Made by a program: the position numbers and the translations under genes. From positions 62,001 through 126,000 of the forward strand of contig JBBQWQ010000014.1 of the NCBI GenBank assembly GCA_038210445.1: a stretch of DNA of 64,000 nucleotides, in the 5' to 3' direction. A model generated the notes under the pieces. It was not told the DNA's origin. It saw nothing but the letters and a program-made list of their open reading frames with translations, and did no database searches. The stretch comes from JABFRG01 sp038210445. Its GTDB lineage: Bacteria; Myxococcota_A; Polyangia; Polyangiales; Polyangiaceae. This document shows, one piece after another, positions 19,496 to 27,697 of this stretch (position 1 is the first letter of the stretch; each line of letters opens with the position of its first letter).

Positions 19496-20395
19496 ATGCG
19501 CCTTGCTCGCTCTCGCTTGGGAATACTCTTCGCCATCGCCTCGATCGGGGGCGCGTTCACCGCTGCGTGCGTCGGAAGCGACGCGGGTCCGCAGCCGTCG
19601 CAGTCGGTCACCGATGGCGGCCCGCTTTCGAACCCCGACACCGGGCGGCCCGACACGCCCGACGGCGGAGGTGGCGGCGATGCCGATGCGGGGCCCAAGG
19701 GCTTCTGCGCCAGCAAAACCACGCCGGTGGGCGCCACCGACTTCTTCTGCGCCGACTTCGACGGCCCGAAGATCGAAGACGGATGGACCTCGGTGGTCAA
19801 CCCCGCGCCCGACGCGGGGCCCGTCCCGCTCACTCCCGTCACCAACGTGTTTCTCTCGCCGCCCAGGGCGCTCAACGGCGCCGCTGCGCCGGGTGCCGGC
19901 TTCGGCCCGCGTGGCGGCTACCTCGAGTGGAAGAAGGCGGGCGCCTCGGCGGTCAAGTCCATCGAGGTCTCGTTCGGCATCAACCCCACCACGCCGGGCG
20001 GGGTCGTTCTCACCAGCACCGGCTCGTTGACCTTCGCTGAAATGGGTGTCCCCACCGCCAACGCCGCGTTCATGTACACGAATGGCGGCACCGTCGGGGC
20101 CGGCGCATACACCGGGTACTATCTGCAGTTCATCGTCAGCAACGGCGCCGCGGCGCTCACCACCGTGCGCGTCCCCACCAGCCCCAAGGCCGACGAATGG
20201 ACCGTGGTGCGCCTGCGCTATGCGCAGGGTGGCAACTTCGAGCTTCTCTACAACGACGTCTCCATCTTGACGCCCAGCGCCTTCCCGATGACCGGCACCG
20301 AGGCCTACGTGCAGCTCGGCTCTGCGACCAGCGGTCAGACCACGTCGGTGCAAGGCTATCGCTTCGACAACTTCACCGTGGCCGTCACGCGCTGA
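19496..20395 (+). CDS. Exported lipoprotein with Asp/Gly/Pro linker and LamG-like beta domain
   Basis: This 299-residue protein has a signal peptide with lipobox GAFTAAC (Cys about 23), a low-complexity Asp/Gly/Pro/Ser spacer (to about residue 62) and a C-terminal domain of about 230 residues. That domain reads like a concanavalin-type jelly roll: FFCADFDGPKIEDGWTSV at its start, then alternating strands and an ending EAYVQLGSATSG...YRFDNFTVAVTR. Such domains bind glycans or act as adhesins in Myxococcota, but no ligand can be inferred. It converges on the metalloprotease gene with a hairpin between them. Confidence 0.7.
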   Translation: MRLARSRLGILFAIASIGGAFTAACVGSDAGPQPSQSVTDGGPLSNPDTGRPDTPDGGGGGDADAGPKGFCASKTTPVGATDFFCADFDGPKIEDGWTSVVNPAPDAGPVPLTPVTNVFLSPPRALNGAAAPGAGFGPRGGYLEWKKAGASAVKSIEVSFGINPTTPGGVVLTSTGSLTFAEMGVPTANAAFMYTNGGTVGAGAYTGYYLQFIVSNGAAALTTVRVPTSPKADEWTVVRLRYAQGGNFELLYNDVSILTPSAFPMTGTEAYVQLGSATSGQTTSVQGYRFDNFTVAVTR

Positions 20396-20408
20396 GGCGC
20401 CGCGCTCT

Positions 20409-20438
20409 CTCCCGCACGCGCACGCGCGCTTGCGGGAG
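20409..20438. terminator. Hairpin between convergent genes
   Basis: An 8-bp inverted repeat CTCCCGCA/TGCGGGAG with a 14-nt GC-rich loop lies in the 58-bp gap between two convergent genes. There is no T-tract, so it would be a weak or Rho-assisted bidirectional terminator at best. Confidence 0.45.
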
Positions 20439-20453
20439 GGGAAATGCGCTTGC

Positions 20454-22766
20454 TCAGGCAGAGCGACGGCGACGGCGCATCATGAGCAGCGCGATGCCTA
20501 CGCCCGCCGCACAAGGAACGGCGGTCCCCGTCGCATCGCGGGCGCTCCCGGAATTGCAGCTGCAGCCGGTCGTGGTCGTCGCCGCCGGCGCGGTGGGCGT
20601 CACCGGCGTAGGGGTTACGGTCTCGCCGCCGACGGTCTCGATGCTCACGGTGTCGTAGGCGCCGTCGGTGTCGCCTTTGTTTGCAATCTGCACGAATACC
20701 GCGGTGGCGCCTTCCGGCACGTCGAACTCCTCGGTGAACGTGGTGCCGGCCGCCACGTCGCGCTGATCGTCGGTGGTCACCTTGCCGGTGCGGCCCAGGG
20801 CCCAGGCGATGGGCTGGTTCCAGCGCAGAAGCAGGGCCGGGGTGAAGGGCTTGCCGCCCCCGCCCAGCGGGTTGCTGCTGACCGGCGCCGCAGCCAGCGT
20901 GGCCGTGACCTTTACCTTGGTGGCGCCGGGGGCGACCTTCTTGGTTACCTGCACGATGCCGGCGGCGATGGGGCTACCGAAGTTCTGCTTGCCAGGCGCG
21001 GTGAAGCCAGGCGAGCGGCTGCCATACTTGGGGGCGTTCGCCGACTTGTCGGTCACTTCGAGGACGCGCGTGCACTTGGGCAGCACCCCGCGGCCGGTCA
21101 TGGCCGCTTCGAGCACCGGCGCGGCCGCCGGCATGTCGGTCTTGAGCTGGGCGATGAACAGGTTCGCCAGCGCGTCGTAGGTGAGGTCGGGCTTTCCGGG
21201 GCTGGTGCGCATGGCCTTGTACAGCGCCACGTCGAAGGTCTTGCGGTCGGCCGCCGGCAGCTTGTCGCGGGCCTCCCACAGGGCGCCCGAGAAAAGCGTG
21301 GAATCTGCATGCACCTCGCCGACCACCGTGGCCGGGCAAGTGTCCTTGTTGGAGAGCGTGCGAATGACCGAAGAGTTCTGGTCGATGTCTTCCGACGCGT
21401 ACTCGCCCACGTCGGGGTCGCCGGCCAGGGCCGACGAGAAGTAGTCGGCCAAGCCTTCGTTCATACCGCCCGGGGCCGCGGTGGCGCCGAACTCGTCGAG
21501 AGCCCAGCCGCCCAGCTTCAAGGTGCGGTCGACCACCGCGTGGGTGAACTCGTGGTACACCACGTCGCCGTCGTAGGCGTAGTCGCGGCGCGGCCCCTGC
21601 CCGAACAGCATGGCGCCACCGGGAATGTTGAAGATGTCGGCGAACACGCCGCCCATGCCGCCCTGCGCCGGAGAGAAGAAGGCATTGGAGAACGGCGCGA
21701 GGGGCGTGTTGGGGTCCGACAGCTTGCTGAAGTCACCACCGTTGAAGCCCGACGGAACGCGGAGGTTGGCCATGGCCGGGAGGGGCTTGTCGGTCACCAC
21801 CTGCGCTTCCCAGTCGCCCTGCAGGTCGCGGAAGAACGCGTAGGCGCGGTTCACGTGGTAGTACATCGACACTTCCGAGAAGGTGTCTTCGGCGGCATCG
21901 GGGCCGGTGTCTACCGGGGTGTACACGAAGTTGCCGTCGACGTTGGCGTTCGCGGTCTGCACCGCGTCGCACACGTGCACTTTGAGCGGGATGCCGAAGT
22001 TCACGTCCTTGACGCTCTTCTTGTCGATGCAGTTGATGGTGCGCACGAAGGGGTTGTCGAGGGTGGTGCCGGTGGGGGCGATGCCGAAATCGCGCAGCGC
22101 CAGGGTGGGCGTCTTCTTCGGGTTCGCTTCGTAGGTCTGCGCCTGCCCGGCGTACTGCAAGAGATCGCGCACTTCGAGCAGCTCGCCGGTGCGCGCGTCG
22201 ACCATGATGCGCGGCCGCACCGGAAGGGTCATGGGCACCGCGGGTACGAACACCCAGGCCAGGCGCGCTTCGCCGTGCAGCGCCAGCACCACCAAGCGTG
22301 CGTCGCTGGCGCCGACCTTCACCGGCGAGTAGCGGGCCGCCACGTCGCTGGCGCGATCGGCGGTGACGAGCGGCACCGTACTCGAAGGAAGACCGCGCAC
22401 CAGGCCGTCGACCACCACGCGGGCGCTGCCATCTTTCGCGATGCGCACCACCGCGTCGGCGCCCACCACCGGAACGCCGCGGTGCAGCTGTCCGAAGTGC
22501 ACCACCGATTCGCCGTCGCCGAAGTTGTCGACCGCGCCGGCGCGGAGCGTGAGGTTGTGCGCGTCGGCCACGAAGGCGTCGAGGTGCGCCCGGGCGGCGG
22601 CGCTTCGCTCTACGTTGCTCGCGAGCGGCGCAAAGGCAGCAGCGCTACTCGCCGCCACGAAGCGGCTCCCTCCTCCGCTGAAGACCAGCGTCTCCCTCGG
22701 GCCCGCGAAGGACGAGGTGGCAAAGAGGAAGAGCGCGAGACCGGGAGCGAGGAAGGGGCGACGCAT
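20454..22766 (-). CDS. Secreted M4/M36-like (gluzincin) metalloprotease with MYXO-CTERM anchor
   Basis: This 770-residue exported protease has a signal peptide (FLAPGLALFLFATSSFAG), then an FTP/PepSY-like propeptide to about residue 220. The catalytic domain carries HEFTHAVVDR and the downstream Glu helix GGMNEGLADYFSSALAGD, the HExxH...E zinc ligands of gluzincins. A beta-sandwich follows. The last 38 residues are a MYXO-CTERM-like sorting tail: a CSC motif, hydrophobic PCAAGVGIALLMM and RRRRR. In myxobacteria such tails are thought to direct surface anchoring and processing. M36 (fungalysin) and M4 cannot be told apart by eye. It is monocistronic with a palindrome just upstream. Confidence 0.85.
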   Translation of the reverse strand: MRRPFLAPGLALFLFATSSFAGPRETLVFSGGGSRFVAASSAAAFAPLASNVERSAAARAHLDAFVADAHNLTLRAGAVDNFGDGESVVHFGQLHRGVPVVGADAVVRIAKDGSARVVVDGLVRGLPSSTVPLVTADRASDVAARYSPVKVGASDARLVVLALHGEARLAWVFVPAVPMTLPVRPRIMVDARTGELLEVRDLLQYAGQAQTYEANPKKTPTLALRDFGIAPTGTTLDNPFVRTINCIDKKSVKDVNFGIPLKVHVCDAVQTANANVDGNFVYTPVDTGPDAAEDTFSEVSMYYHVNRAYAFFRDLQGDWEAQVVTDKPLPAMANLRVPSGFNGGDFSKLSDPNTPLAPFSNAFFSPAQGGMGGVFADIFNIPGGAMLFGQGPRRDYAYDGDVVYHEFTHAVVDRTLKLGGWALDEFGATAAPGGMNEGLADYFSSALAGDPDVGEYASEDIDQNSSVIRTLSNKDTCPATVVGEVHADSTLFSGALWEARDKLPAADRKTFDVALYKAMRTSPGKPDLTYDALANLFIAQLKTDMPAAAPVLEAAMTGRGVLPKCTRVLEVTDKSANAPKYGSRSPGFTAPGKQNFGSPIAAGIVQVTKKVAPGATKVKVTATLAAAPVSSNPLGGGGKPFTPALLLRWNQPIAWALGRTGKVTTDDQRDVAAGTTFTEEFDVPEGATAVFVQIANKGDTDGAYDTVSIETVGGETVTPTPVTPTAPAATTTTGCSCNSGSARDATGTAVPCAAGVGIALLMMRRRRRSA

Positions 22767-22804
22767 GGCGCAGTTGTACGCCGTGCTCCGTGCGCGCGCC
22801 AGAC

Positions 22805-22818
22805 ATACGACGTCGTAT
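22805..22818. promoter_or_regulatory. 14-bp perfect palindrome upstream of the metalloprotease
   Basis: ATACGACGTCGTAT is a perfect palindrome centred about 45 nt upstream of the metalloprotease ATG (minus strand). The position fits an operator for a dimeric regulator. No regulator gene is adjacent. Confidence 0.4.
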
Positions 22819-22954
22819 TCGAACCCCTAAATTGCGCCACGCATGCCCCGGCTACGCGCCTGTACCTGTCGGGAACTGTAGTCTTTTCCGTCCTCACTGG
22901 CTTCGTGCCGCGACTCTGAAATTTTGACGCGTCGGGATGCGGCGCCGAATGATG

Positions 22955-22984
22955 TTGCCAATCGGTGTAGACCCCCAGTAGAGA
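22955..22984 (+). promoter_or_regulatory. Candidate sigma-70-type promoter of the SRP RNA
   Basis: TTGCCA (22955-22960) and TAGAGA (22979-22984) are spaced 18 nt apart and would start transcription near 22991, a few nucleotides before the SRP RNA stem. This is judged by pattern only. Confidence 0.4.
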
Positions 22985-22999
22985 GCGGTCTCACTTATT

Positions 23000-23092
23000 T
23001 GCGGCTCTGCCGACTCGGAAACGTGAACCCCGCCAGGCCCGAGAGGGAGCAACGGTAGCGCGGAAGGGTGTGGCAGGGCCACTTCCTTTTTT
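23000..23092 (+). ncRNA. ffs: Signal recognition particle RNA, small bacterial (4.5S) type
   Basis: The RNA partner of Ffh in co-translational membrane targeting. The conserved apical part GTGAACCCCGCCAGGCCC, then GAGA, then GGGAGCAACGGTAGC matches the bacterial SRP hairpin: the CAGG / AGCA asymmetric internal loops closed by CCC/GGG. The 5' strand GGCTCTGCC (23003-23011) pairs fully with GGCAGGGCC (23072-23080), allowing one G-U pair. A T-run at 23087-23092 ends the gene. The tetraloop is GAGA where the common sequence is GGAA. Exact ends are estimated. Confidence 0.85.
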
Positions 23093-23192
23093 GTGGTCCA
23101 AAGGCGCCGTTTCGTGGCGTTTCGCCGGCAGGCCTTTTCGGCAAGAACGCGGCCCTGGCGCGAGCGCTCTGATACCGTCTCGAGGTGCCGGA

Positions 23193-24518
23193 ATGAAGTA
23201 CCTTTACGGAGACTCAGCGCCTTTCCCCCTGGGAATCAACTTCCTCGCCACCCTCGAGGCGTTCATGACGTCTGCGACGCGGGCGGTGGAGCTCGAGCTG
23301 CGGGCTGGGCGGCTCGTGTCCGAAGCGGCCGACGTGTCGCGGGCGCGGGTGAAGGAGCTCGAGGCCCTCGAGAGCTTTCACACCATCGTCATGCGCGCCA
23401 TCGGCGACACCGCGGTGAAGGTGAACCAGTCGGTGGCCCGCGACTACGCCAACAAAGTGGGCGAATTCGCGGCGCGCTTCGTGGACGAGCAAAAACAAGC
23501 CGCCACCACCCAGAACGAGCGCGAAGGGGCCCACGCCCAGAGCGAGAGCGTGCGCCTGCGGGGCGAGCTCTCGATGCAGCTCGAGGCCTTCTTCCGCGCC
23601 GCCGAGCTTCCGCAGGGGGGCTCCGAGCTCTCGATGCAGCTCAACGGCACCAGCTACGAGGCGGGCGGCGTGTACGCCACGTCGCACGGCATCGTGTCGG
23701 CGTTCACGCTCGACGTCTCCCGGGTGCCCGCCTGGAGCCATCCGCGCAAGGTGTCAGAGCTCGCCAGCAACCTGGATTTGCGGGTCGGCGTGAAGAAGAG
23801 CTGGATCAAGGGCACGGTCTCCACCGAGAACCTACGCCTCGACGATTGGATCGTCGGCGACCTCGAGCTCGACGAGCTGCGCACCACCATCTCGCTCCGC
23901 CGCAAGACCGACCAGAAGGACTCGCTGGTCTTCAAATTCACCACCGCCGGCGGGCAAACCATCGCCACTGTCGATCACCCGGGCGACCCCAATGCCGACG
24001 CGGTGCCGGGCGAGCTCGACCCTTCCGACCTTCCGGCCGCGCTGGCCTTCGTGGCCGCGGTGCGCGAGGCCGCCGGCGCGCTCTTGCCGCACAAGTCTCG
24101 GTTGGTGTTCGTGCGTCTCGATGGCGCCGAGGTCACCCAGGGACCGGTCATCCCCGTGGTGCAGCGCCTGGTGGCGATGCTGGCCCCGACGGTTCTCGAG
24201 ATCGCCCAGCGAAGCCCCAGCGCCTACGAGCTCTCACTCAAGCGCGAGTCGAACGATGGCCGCCGGGAAGAGCTGTACCTCCGCAAGGAGGAGCTGGCGA
24301 GCAAGCTCCAGCCTCTGCCGGCGGTGGGCCGCCATATCTTCGCGCCGCTCGGGCTCGAGACCTGGCTCCCCAGCGTGACCGCGCCGCCGCCGCCGGTGGC
24401 GCCAGCGGCCTCTGCGCTCCCCACGGTCATCATTCCCAAGTCCCCACCCCCTATTGTGGCACCGAGTGACGAGGTTGCGCCCGAAGCGGCACCGGCCTCG
24501 GGCGTCTCGAAGGGGTGA
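23193..24518 (+). CDS. Conserved hypothetical cytoplasmic protein, Pro-rich C-terminus
   Basis: This 441-residue protein has no signal peptide. It begins MKYLYGDSAPFPLGINFLAT, has a long helical segment likely to be coiled coil (about residues 25-130, including an EQKQAATTQNEREGAHAQSE stretch), then a mixed alpha/beta body and a Pro/Ala-rich tail from about 400. Proteins opening with YLYGDSxPFPL recur in Myxococcota as uncharacterised proteins; I do not know a function. ATG 23193 has GAGGTG 5 nt upstream and starts at the conserved-looking N-terminus. It lies 100 bp after the SRP RNA on the same strand. Confidence 0.7.
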   Translation: MKYLYGDSAPFPLGINFLATLEAFMTSATRAVELELRAGRLVSEAADVSRARVKELEALESFHTIVMRAIGDTAVKVNQSVARDYANKVGEFAARFVDEQKQAATTQNEREGAHAQSESVRLRGELSMQLEAFFRAAELPQGGSELSMQLNGTSYEAGGVYATSHGIVSAFTLDVSRVPAWSHPRKVSELASNLDLRVGVKKSWIKGTVSTENLRLDDWIVGDLELDELRTTISLRRKTDQKDSLVFKFTTAGGQTIATVDHPGDPNADAVPGELDPSDLPAALAFVAAVREAAGALLPHKSRLVFVRLDGAEVTQGPVIPVVQRLVAMLAPTVLEIAQRSPSAYELSLKRESNDGRREELYLRKEELASKLQPLPAVGRHIFAPLGLETWLPSVTAPPPPVAPAASALPTVIIPKSPPPIVAPSDEVAPEAAPASGVSKG

Positions 24519-24858
24519 AGCGCGGCTCCGCCATGGCCTTGCCTTTGGGCTTCCCCAACGGCCGAGGGTGGACTACAAGAGAACATAGGAGTTTTGCCCG
24601 CGGCTCGTCCGGGGCCTCTCTCCAAAAGCTTCGTTCATTGTAACCAGTGAACATCGTTCAAGTTATTCGCCGCGGAAACGCGGTCTTTCGCCCACCCCTA
24701 CCCCTGACGATCCACCGGATGGTGGCCAAAAACACTCACTTCGCTTCTCTGAGCGGCGGCACCCCATGCGAATACGCGGGTGCCCTCAACGCCGTTCTGC
24801 GTGGTGAGCTCGTTCGCGTCGGGGGAGGCCAGCGTGGGCGGGAAGGTTCCAGTCGTCA
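24519..24858. other. Leader region upstream of RNase E/G, no gene seen
   Basis: About 340 bp without a convincing ORF. A weak promoter-like stretch (TTGTAA near 24637, AT-richer ground to 24670) would leave a 5' leader of roughly 190 nt before the RNase gene. RNase E genes in other bacteria are autoregulated through long leaders; whether that holds here is unknown. Confidence 0.35.
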
Positions 24859-27297
24859 ATGGCCAAGAATCTGCTCGTCATCAGCGTCGATCTCCGGGAG
24901 ACCCGCGTGGCTCTCATCGAAGACGGCATCATCGCAGAGCTCCACATCGAACGTGGCGGCTCCAAGTCCAGCACCGTCGGGAACGTCTATCTCGGCAAGG
25001 TAACGCGCGTTCTGCCAGGGTTGCAGGCGGCGTTCATCGACATCGGGCAGGAGCGCGCGGCGTTCCTCCACGTCGAAGACCTCATTCGCCCCAACGACTT
25101 CGAGGCCTACCTCGCGGGCGGCCGCAAGAGCGCCCACAACGAAGCCGGGGGCGGCACTGCAGCGGCCGAGGAAGCCGACATCGAAGGCGACGACGAGCCG
25201 GTGCTGGGCGCCGTGCCGATTCCGGAGGCGCTCGCCTCCAGTCTATCCCTTCCCGATGCCCCGAGCTCGGTGGTCGACGTGCCGGTGCCGGCTTCTTCGC
25301 GGGTGCTCGTCACCGGCGAGGGGGGCGCGTCCGAGGAGCTCGACGAAGAGCTCGAAGAGGCACGCGCCGACGCGGAAGAGCGCGGCGACGTCGAAGAGTC
25401 GGACGATGCCGAGGCCCCGGACAGCGACGACGACGACGAAGCCGACGAAGCCGACGAAGCCGACGAAGCCGATGACAGCGGCGACGACGTGGCCGCCGCT
25501 CCCGACAGCGACGACGACGCTCCCGACAGCGACGACGAAGACGACGAGGAGGCCGATGCAGTGCCGGCCCCCGGCGCGTCGGGCGCCGACCTTGTAGGGA
25601 CCGAAGGCACGAACGAAGTCGCCGGCACCGACTCCGAGCCCAAGAGCGACGACAACAACGACGGCGTGGACAACGAAGAGGACGACGAAGACGACGCAGT
25701 GGTCGCCAAGACCGACGACGATCTGTTCGATCTTCCTGGGTTCACGGTGAGCGAGCCGGGTCAGCCTGTGCCCCGCGCGCCCGCTCCGACCCGCGATCGG
25801 GACGGCGGCGGTGGCCGAGGCCGTGGTCGTCGTCGCGGCCGCGGTCGCGACGGTGGCGGCGGTGGCGGCGGTGGCAGCAGCGCCCGAGAAGGTGGTGGAG
25901 GCGGTGGCGGTGGCGGTGGCGGAGGCGGTGGTCGTGGCGCCCGCGAAGGCGGCGGCGGACGCTCCAGCGGTCGTGAGGGTGGCGGCGGCGGTGGCGGTGG
26001 CGGACGCGATGCACGTCGCAGCTCTGGCGATCGCGGCGGTCGTCGTTCCGGTCAAGCCACCGGCGTGATGCAAAACCGCATCTCCAAGTCCACGCCCATC
26101 CGCGAGGTGGTGCAGGAGGGCCAAGAGATCATCGTTCAGGTCTCGAAGGACCCGCTTGGGACGAAGGGTGCACGATGCACCAGTCACGTCTCGCTCCCGG
26201 GTCGCTACGTGGTGTACCTCCCCACGGTCGATCACATCGGCATCTCCAAGCGCATCGGCTCCGACAAGGAGCGGGCGCGGCTCCGCGAGACCATCGAGGG
26301 CATGAAGCCTCCCAGCGGCGGCCTCATCGTGCGCACGCTGGCCGAAGGCCTCACCAAGAAGCAGCTCAAGCAAGACGTGGGCTACCTGGTGCGTCTCTGG
26401 GGCGAGGTGGCGAAAAAGAAAGAGGGCGCGCGCGCGCCGGCGCTGCTCTCGAGCGAGCTCGACATCGTCCTCAAGGTGGCCCGCGATCTGTTCACCGACG
26501 AAGTGGATCAGGTGGTCATCGACGACCGCCACCAGTACGAGCGCCTCATCCGCTTCGTGGAGATGTTCGCGCCCGACCGGGTGAAAGACGTCGAGCTCTA
26601 CACCGGCAAGGAGCCGCTCTTCGACGCCTACGGCATCGAAGACGAGATCCAGCGCGCCCTTTCGCGCAAGGTGCCGCTGCCCTCTGGTGGCTACCTGATC
26701 ATCGATCAGGCCGAGGCCCTCACTGCCATCGACGTCAACACCGGTCGCTTCGTGGGCAAGGGCTCCAAGGACATGGAGGAGACGATCCTCAAGACCAACT
26801 TGGAAGCGGTCAACGAGATCGCCTACCAGCTTCGCTTTCGCAACATCGGCGGGCTCATCATCCTCGACCTCATCGACATGGAAAAGTCGTCGAGCCGCGA
26901 GAAGGTGCGCCGCACGCTCGACGACCTTCTGCAGAAGGACAAGGCGAAGACCACGCTCAACCGCATCTCCGACCTCGGCCTCATCGAGATGACGCGCAAG
27001 CGCACCCGGGAGAGCCTCGGGCGCTTCTTGCACGAGCCCTGCTTCTACTGCGACGGCACCGGCCAGCTGCAGTCGAAGGAGACCATCGCCTTCGAGATCC
27101 TCCGAGAGATTCGCCGGAAGCACAAAGACCTGCCGGGCTACACCATTCAGGTGAGCGCCCACCCTGCGGTGGTCGACTTGCTCAGCGGTCCCGAGAAGGC
27201 CACCATCGCCGACGCCGAGAACCGCTACCTGCGGAAGATCGCCATCGTCCCCCGCAAGGACTACCACCTCGAGCAGTTCGACATTTCCGGGAGGTAG
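24859..27297 (+). CDS. rng: RNase E/G family endoribonuclease with large insert in the S1 domain
   Basis: An 812-residue endoribonuclease for rRNA processing and mRNA decay. The N-terminal S1 strands (residues 1-80, GNVYLGKVTRVLPGLQAAFI) are interrupted by about 325 extra residues, then resume at 412 (REVVQEGQEIIVQVSKDPLG). The insert is strongly acidic at about 100-290 (runs of Asp/Glu, with ADE repeats) and Gly/Arg-rich at 312-400. Catalytic parts are intact: AIDVNTGR with Asp 625, LIILDLIDM with Asp 670, and the zinc link CFYCDGTG (Cys 728 and 731). There is no long C-terminal scaffold as in E. coli RNase E, so the core is RNase G-like. The ATG begins the canonical N-terminus. A PilZ gene follows at once. 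Confidence 0.92.
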   Translation: MAKNLLVISVDLRETRVALIEDGIIAELHIERGGSKSSTVGNVYLGKVTRVLPGLQAAFIDIGQERAAFLHVEDLIRPNDFEAYLAGGRKSAHNEAGGGTAAAEEADIEGDDEPVLGAVPIPEALASSLSLPDAPSSVVDVPVPASSRVLVTGEGGASEELDEELEEARADAEERGDVEESDDAEAPDSDDDDEADEADEADEADDSGDDVAAAPDSDDDAPDSDDEDDEEADAVPAPGASGADLVGTEGTNEVAGTDSEPKSDDNNDGVDNEEDDEDDAVVAKTDDDLFDLPGFTVSEPGQPVPRAPAPTRDRDGGGGRGRGRRRGRGRDGGGGGGGGSSAREGGGGGGGGGGGGGGRGAREGGGGRSSGREGGGGGGGGGRDARRSSGDRGGRRSGQATGVMQNRISKSTPIREVVQEGQEIIVQVSKDPLGTKGARCTSHVSLPGRYVVYLPTVDHIGISKRIGSDKERARLRETIEGMKPPSGGLIVRTLAEGLTKKQLKQDVGYLVRLWGEVAKKKEGARAPALLSSELDIVLKVARDLFTDEVDQVVIDDRHQYERLIRFVEMFAPDRVKDVELYTGKEPLFDAYGIEDEIQRALSRKVPLPSGGYLIIDQAEALTAIDVNTGRFVGKGSKDMEETILKTNLEAVNEIAYQLRFRNIGGLIILDLIDMEKSSSREKVRRTLDDLLQKDKAKTTLNRISDLGLIEMTRKRTRESLGRFLHEPCFYCDGTGQLQSKETIAFEILREIRRKHKDLPGYTIQVSAHPAVVDLLSGPEKATIADAENRYLRKIAIVPRKDYHLEQFDISGR
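25438..25473 (+). repeat. 9-bp tandem repeats coding for Ala-Asp-Glu in the RNase insert
   Basis: The unit GCCGACGAA is repeated about four times in frame, encoding ADE repeats in the acidic part of the RNase E/G insert. Such repeats can expand and contract by slippage without shifting the frame. Confidence 0.7.
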
Positions 27298-27299
27298 CC

Positions 27300-27602
27300 A
27301 TGAGCTCTGACGACATGCGCGCCCACGAGCGCGTCACGATCAACAAAGAGTTCGAGTCGTTCGACGCCTTCATCCAGGAATACGTCACCAACATCTCGCG
27401 CACCGGTGTGTTCATTCGGGCGCAGCAGCCGCTACCGGTGGGCACCAGCGTGAACCTCCGGTTCACGGTCATCATGGACGACATCGAGACCATCGAAGGC
27501 GTGGGCGAGGTGGTTCGCGTGGAGAAAGACGGCATGGGCGTCGTGTTCCGCGAGCTCTCGTCGTACTCCAAGGGCCTCATCGACCGGCTCCTTACCCGCT
27601 AG
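27300..27602 (+). CDS. PilZ-domain protein (TIGR02266-like)
   Basis: The 100-residue single-domain PilZ-like protein contains the pattern YVTNISRTGVFIRAQQPLPV, then GTSVNLRFTV and GVGEVVRVEKDGMGVVFREL. This fits the myxobacterial PilZ subgroup (NIS.GG.F pattern; GMGV.F near the end). Canonical c-di-GMP-binding PilZ domains have an RxxxR motif before the D/NxSxxG motif. Here the N-terminus has only RAHERV, so nucleotide binding is doubtful. GGGAGG lies within the last codons of the RNase gene, and the ATG starts 3 nt after its stop, so the two are translationally linked. Confidence 0.8.
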   Translation: MSSDDMRAHERVTINKEFESFDAFIQEYVTNISRTGVFIRAQQPLPVGTSVNLRFTVIMDDIETIEGVGEVVRVEKDGMGVVFRELSSYSKGLIDRLLTR

Positions 27603-27647
27603 GAAACGGGGCGCGGTGAATTCCGCGGCAGCAAGAACTTTTTGACC

Positions 27648-27676
27648 GAGCGGCCCGTCCAACGGAGGGTCCGCTC
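27648..27676 (+). terminator. Possible terminator after the RNase-PilZ operon
   Basis: GAGCGG and CCGCTC arms flank a partly paired loop, followed by TTCCCTTTC. The tract is poor in T, and the hairpin lies only 20-50 bp before the serpin start, so it could instead be part of the serpin leader. Confidence 0.35.
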
Positions 27677-27697
27677 TTCCCTTTCATGAGGTTTCCC

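Noticed and set aside
25438..25473. Short tandem repeats as a possible CRISPR or minisatellite
   Set aside because: They are in-frame 9-bp codon repeats inside the RNase insert, with no spacers.
27300..27602. Naming the PilZ protein a c-di-GMP receptor
   Set aside because: The RxxxR motif is not evident at its N-terminus.
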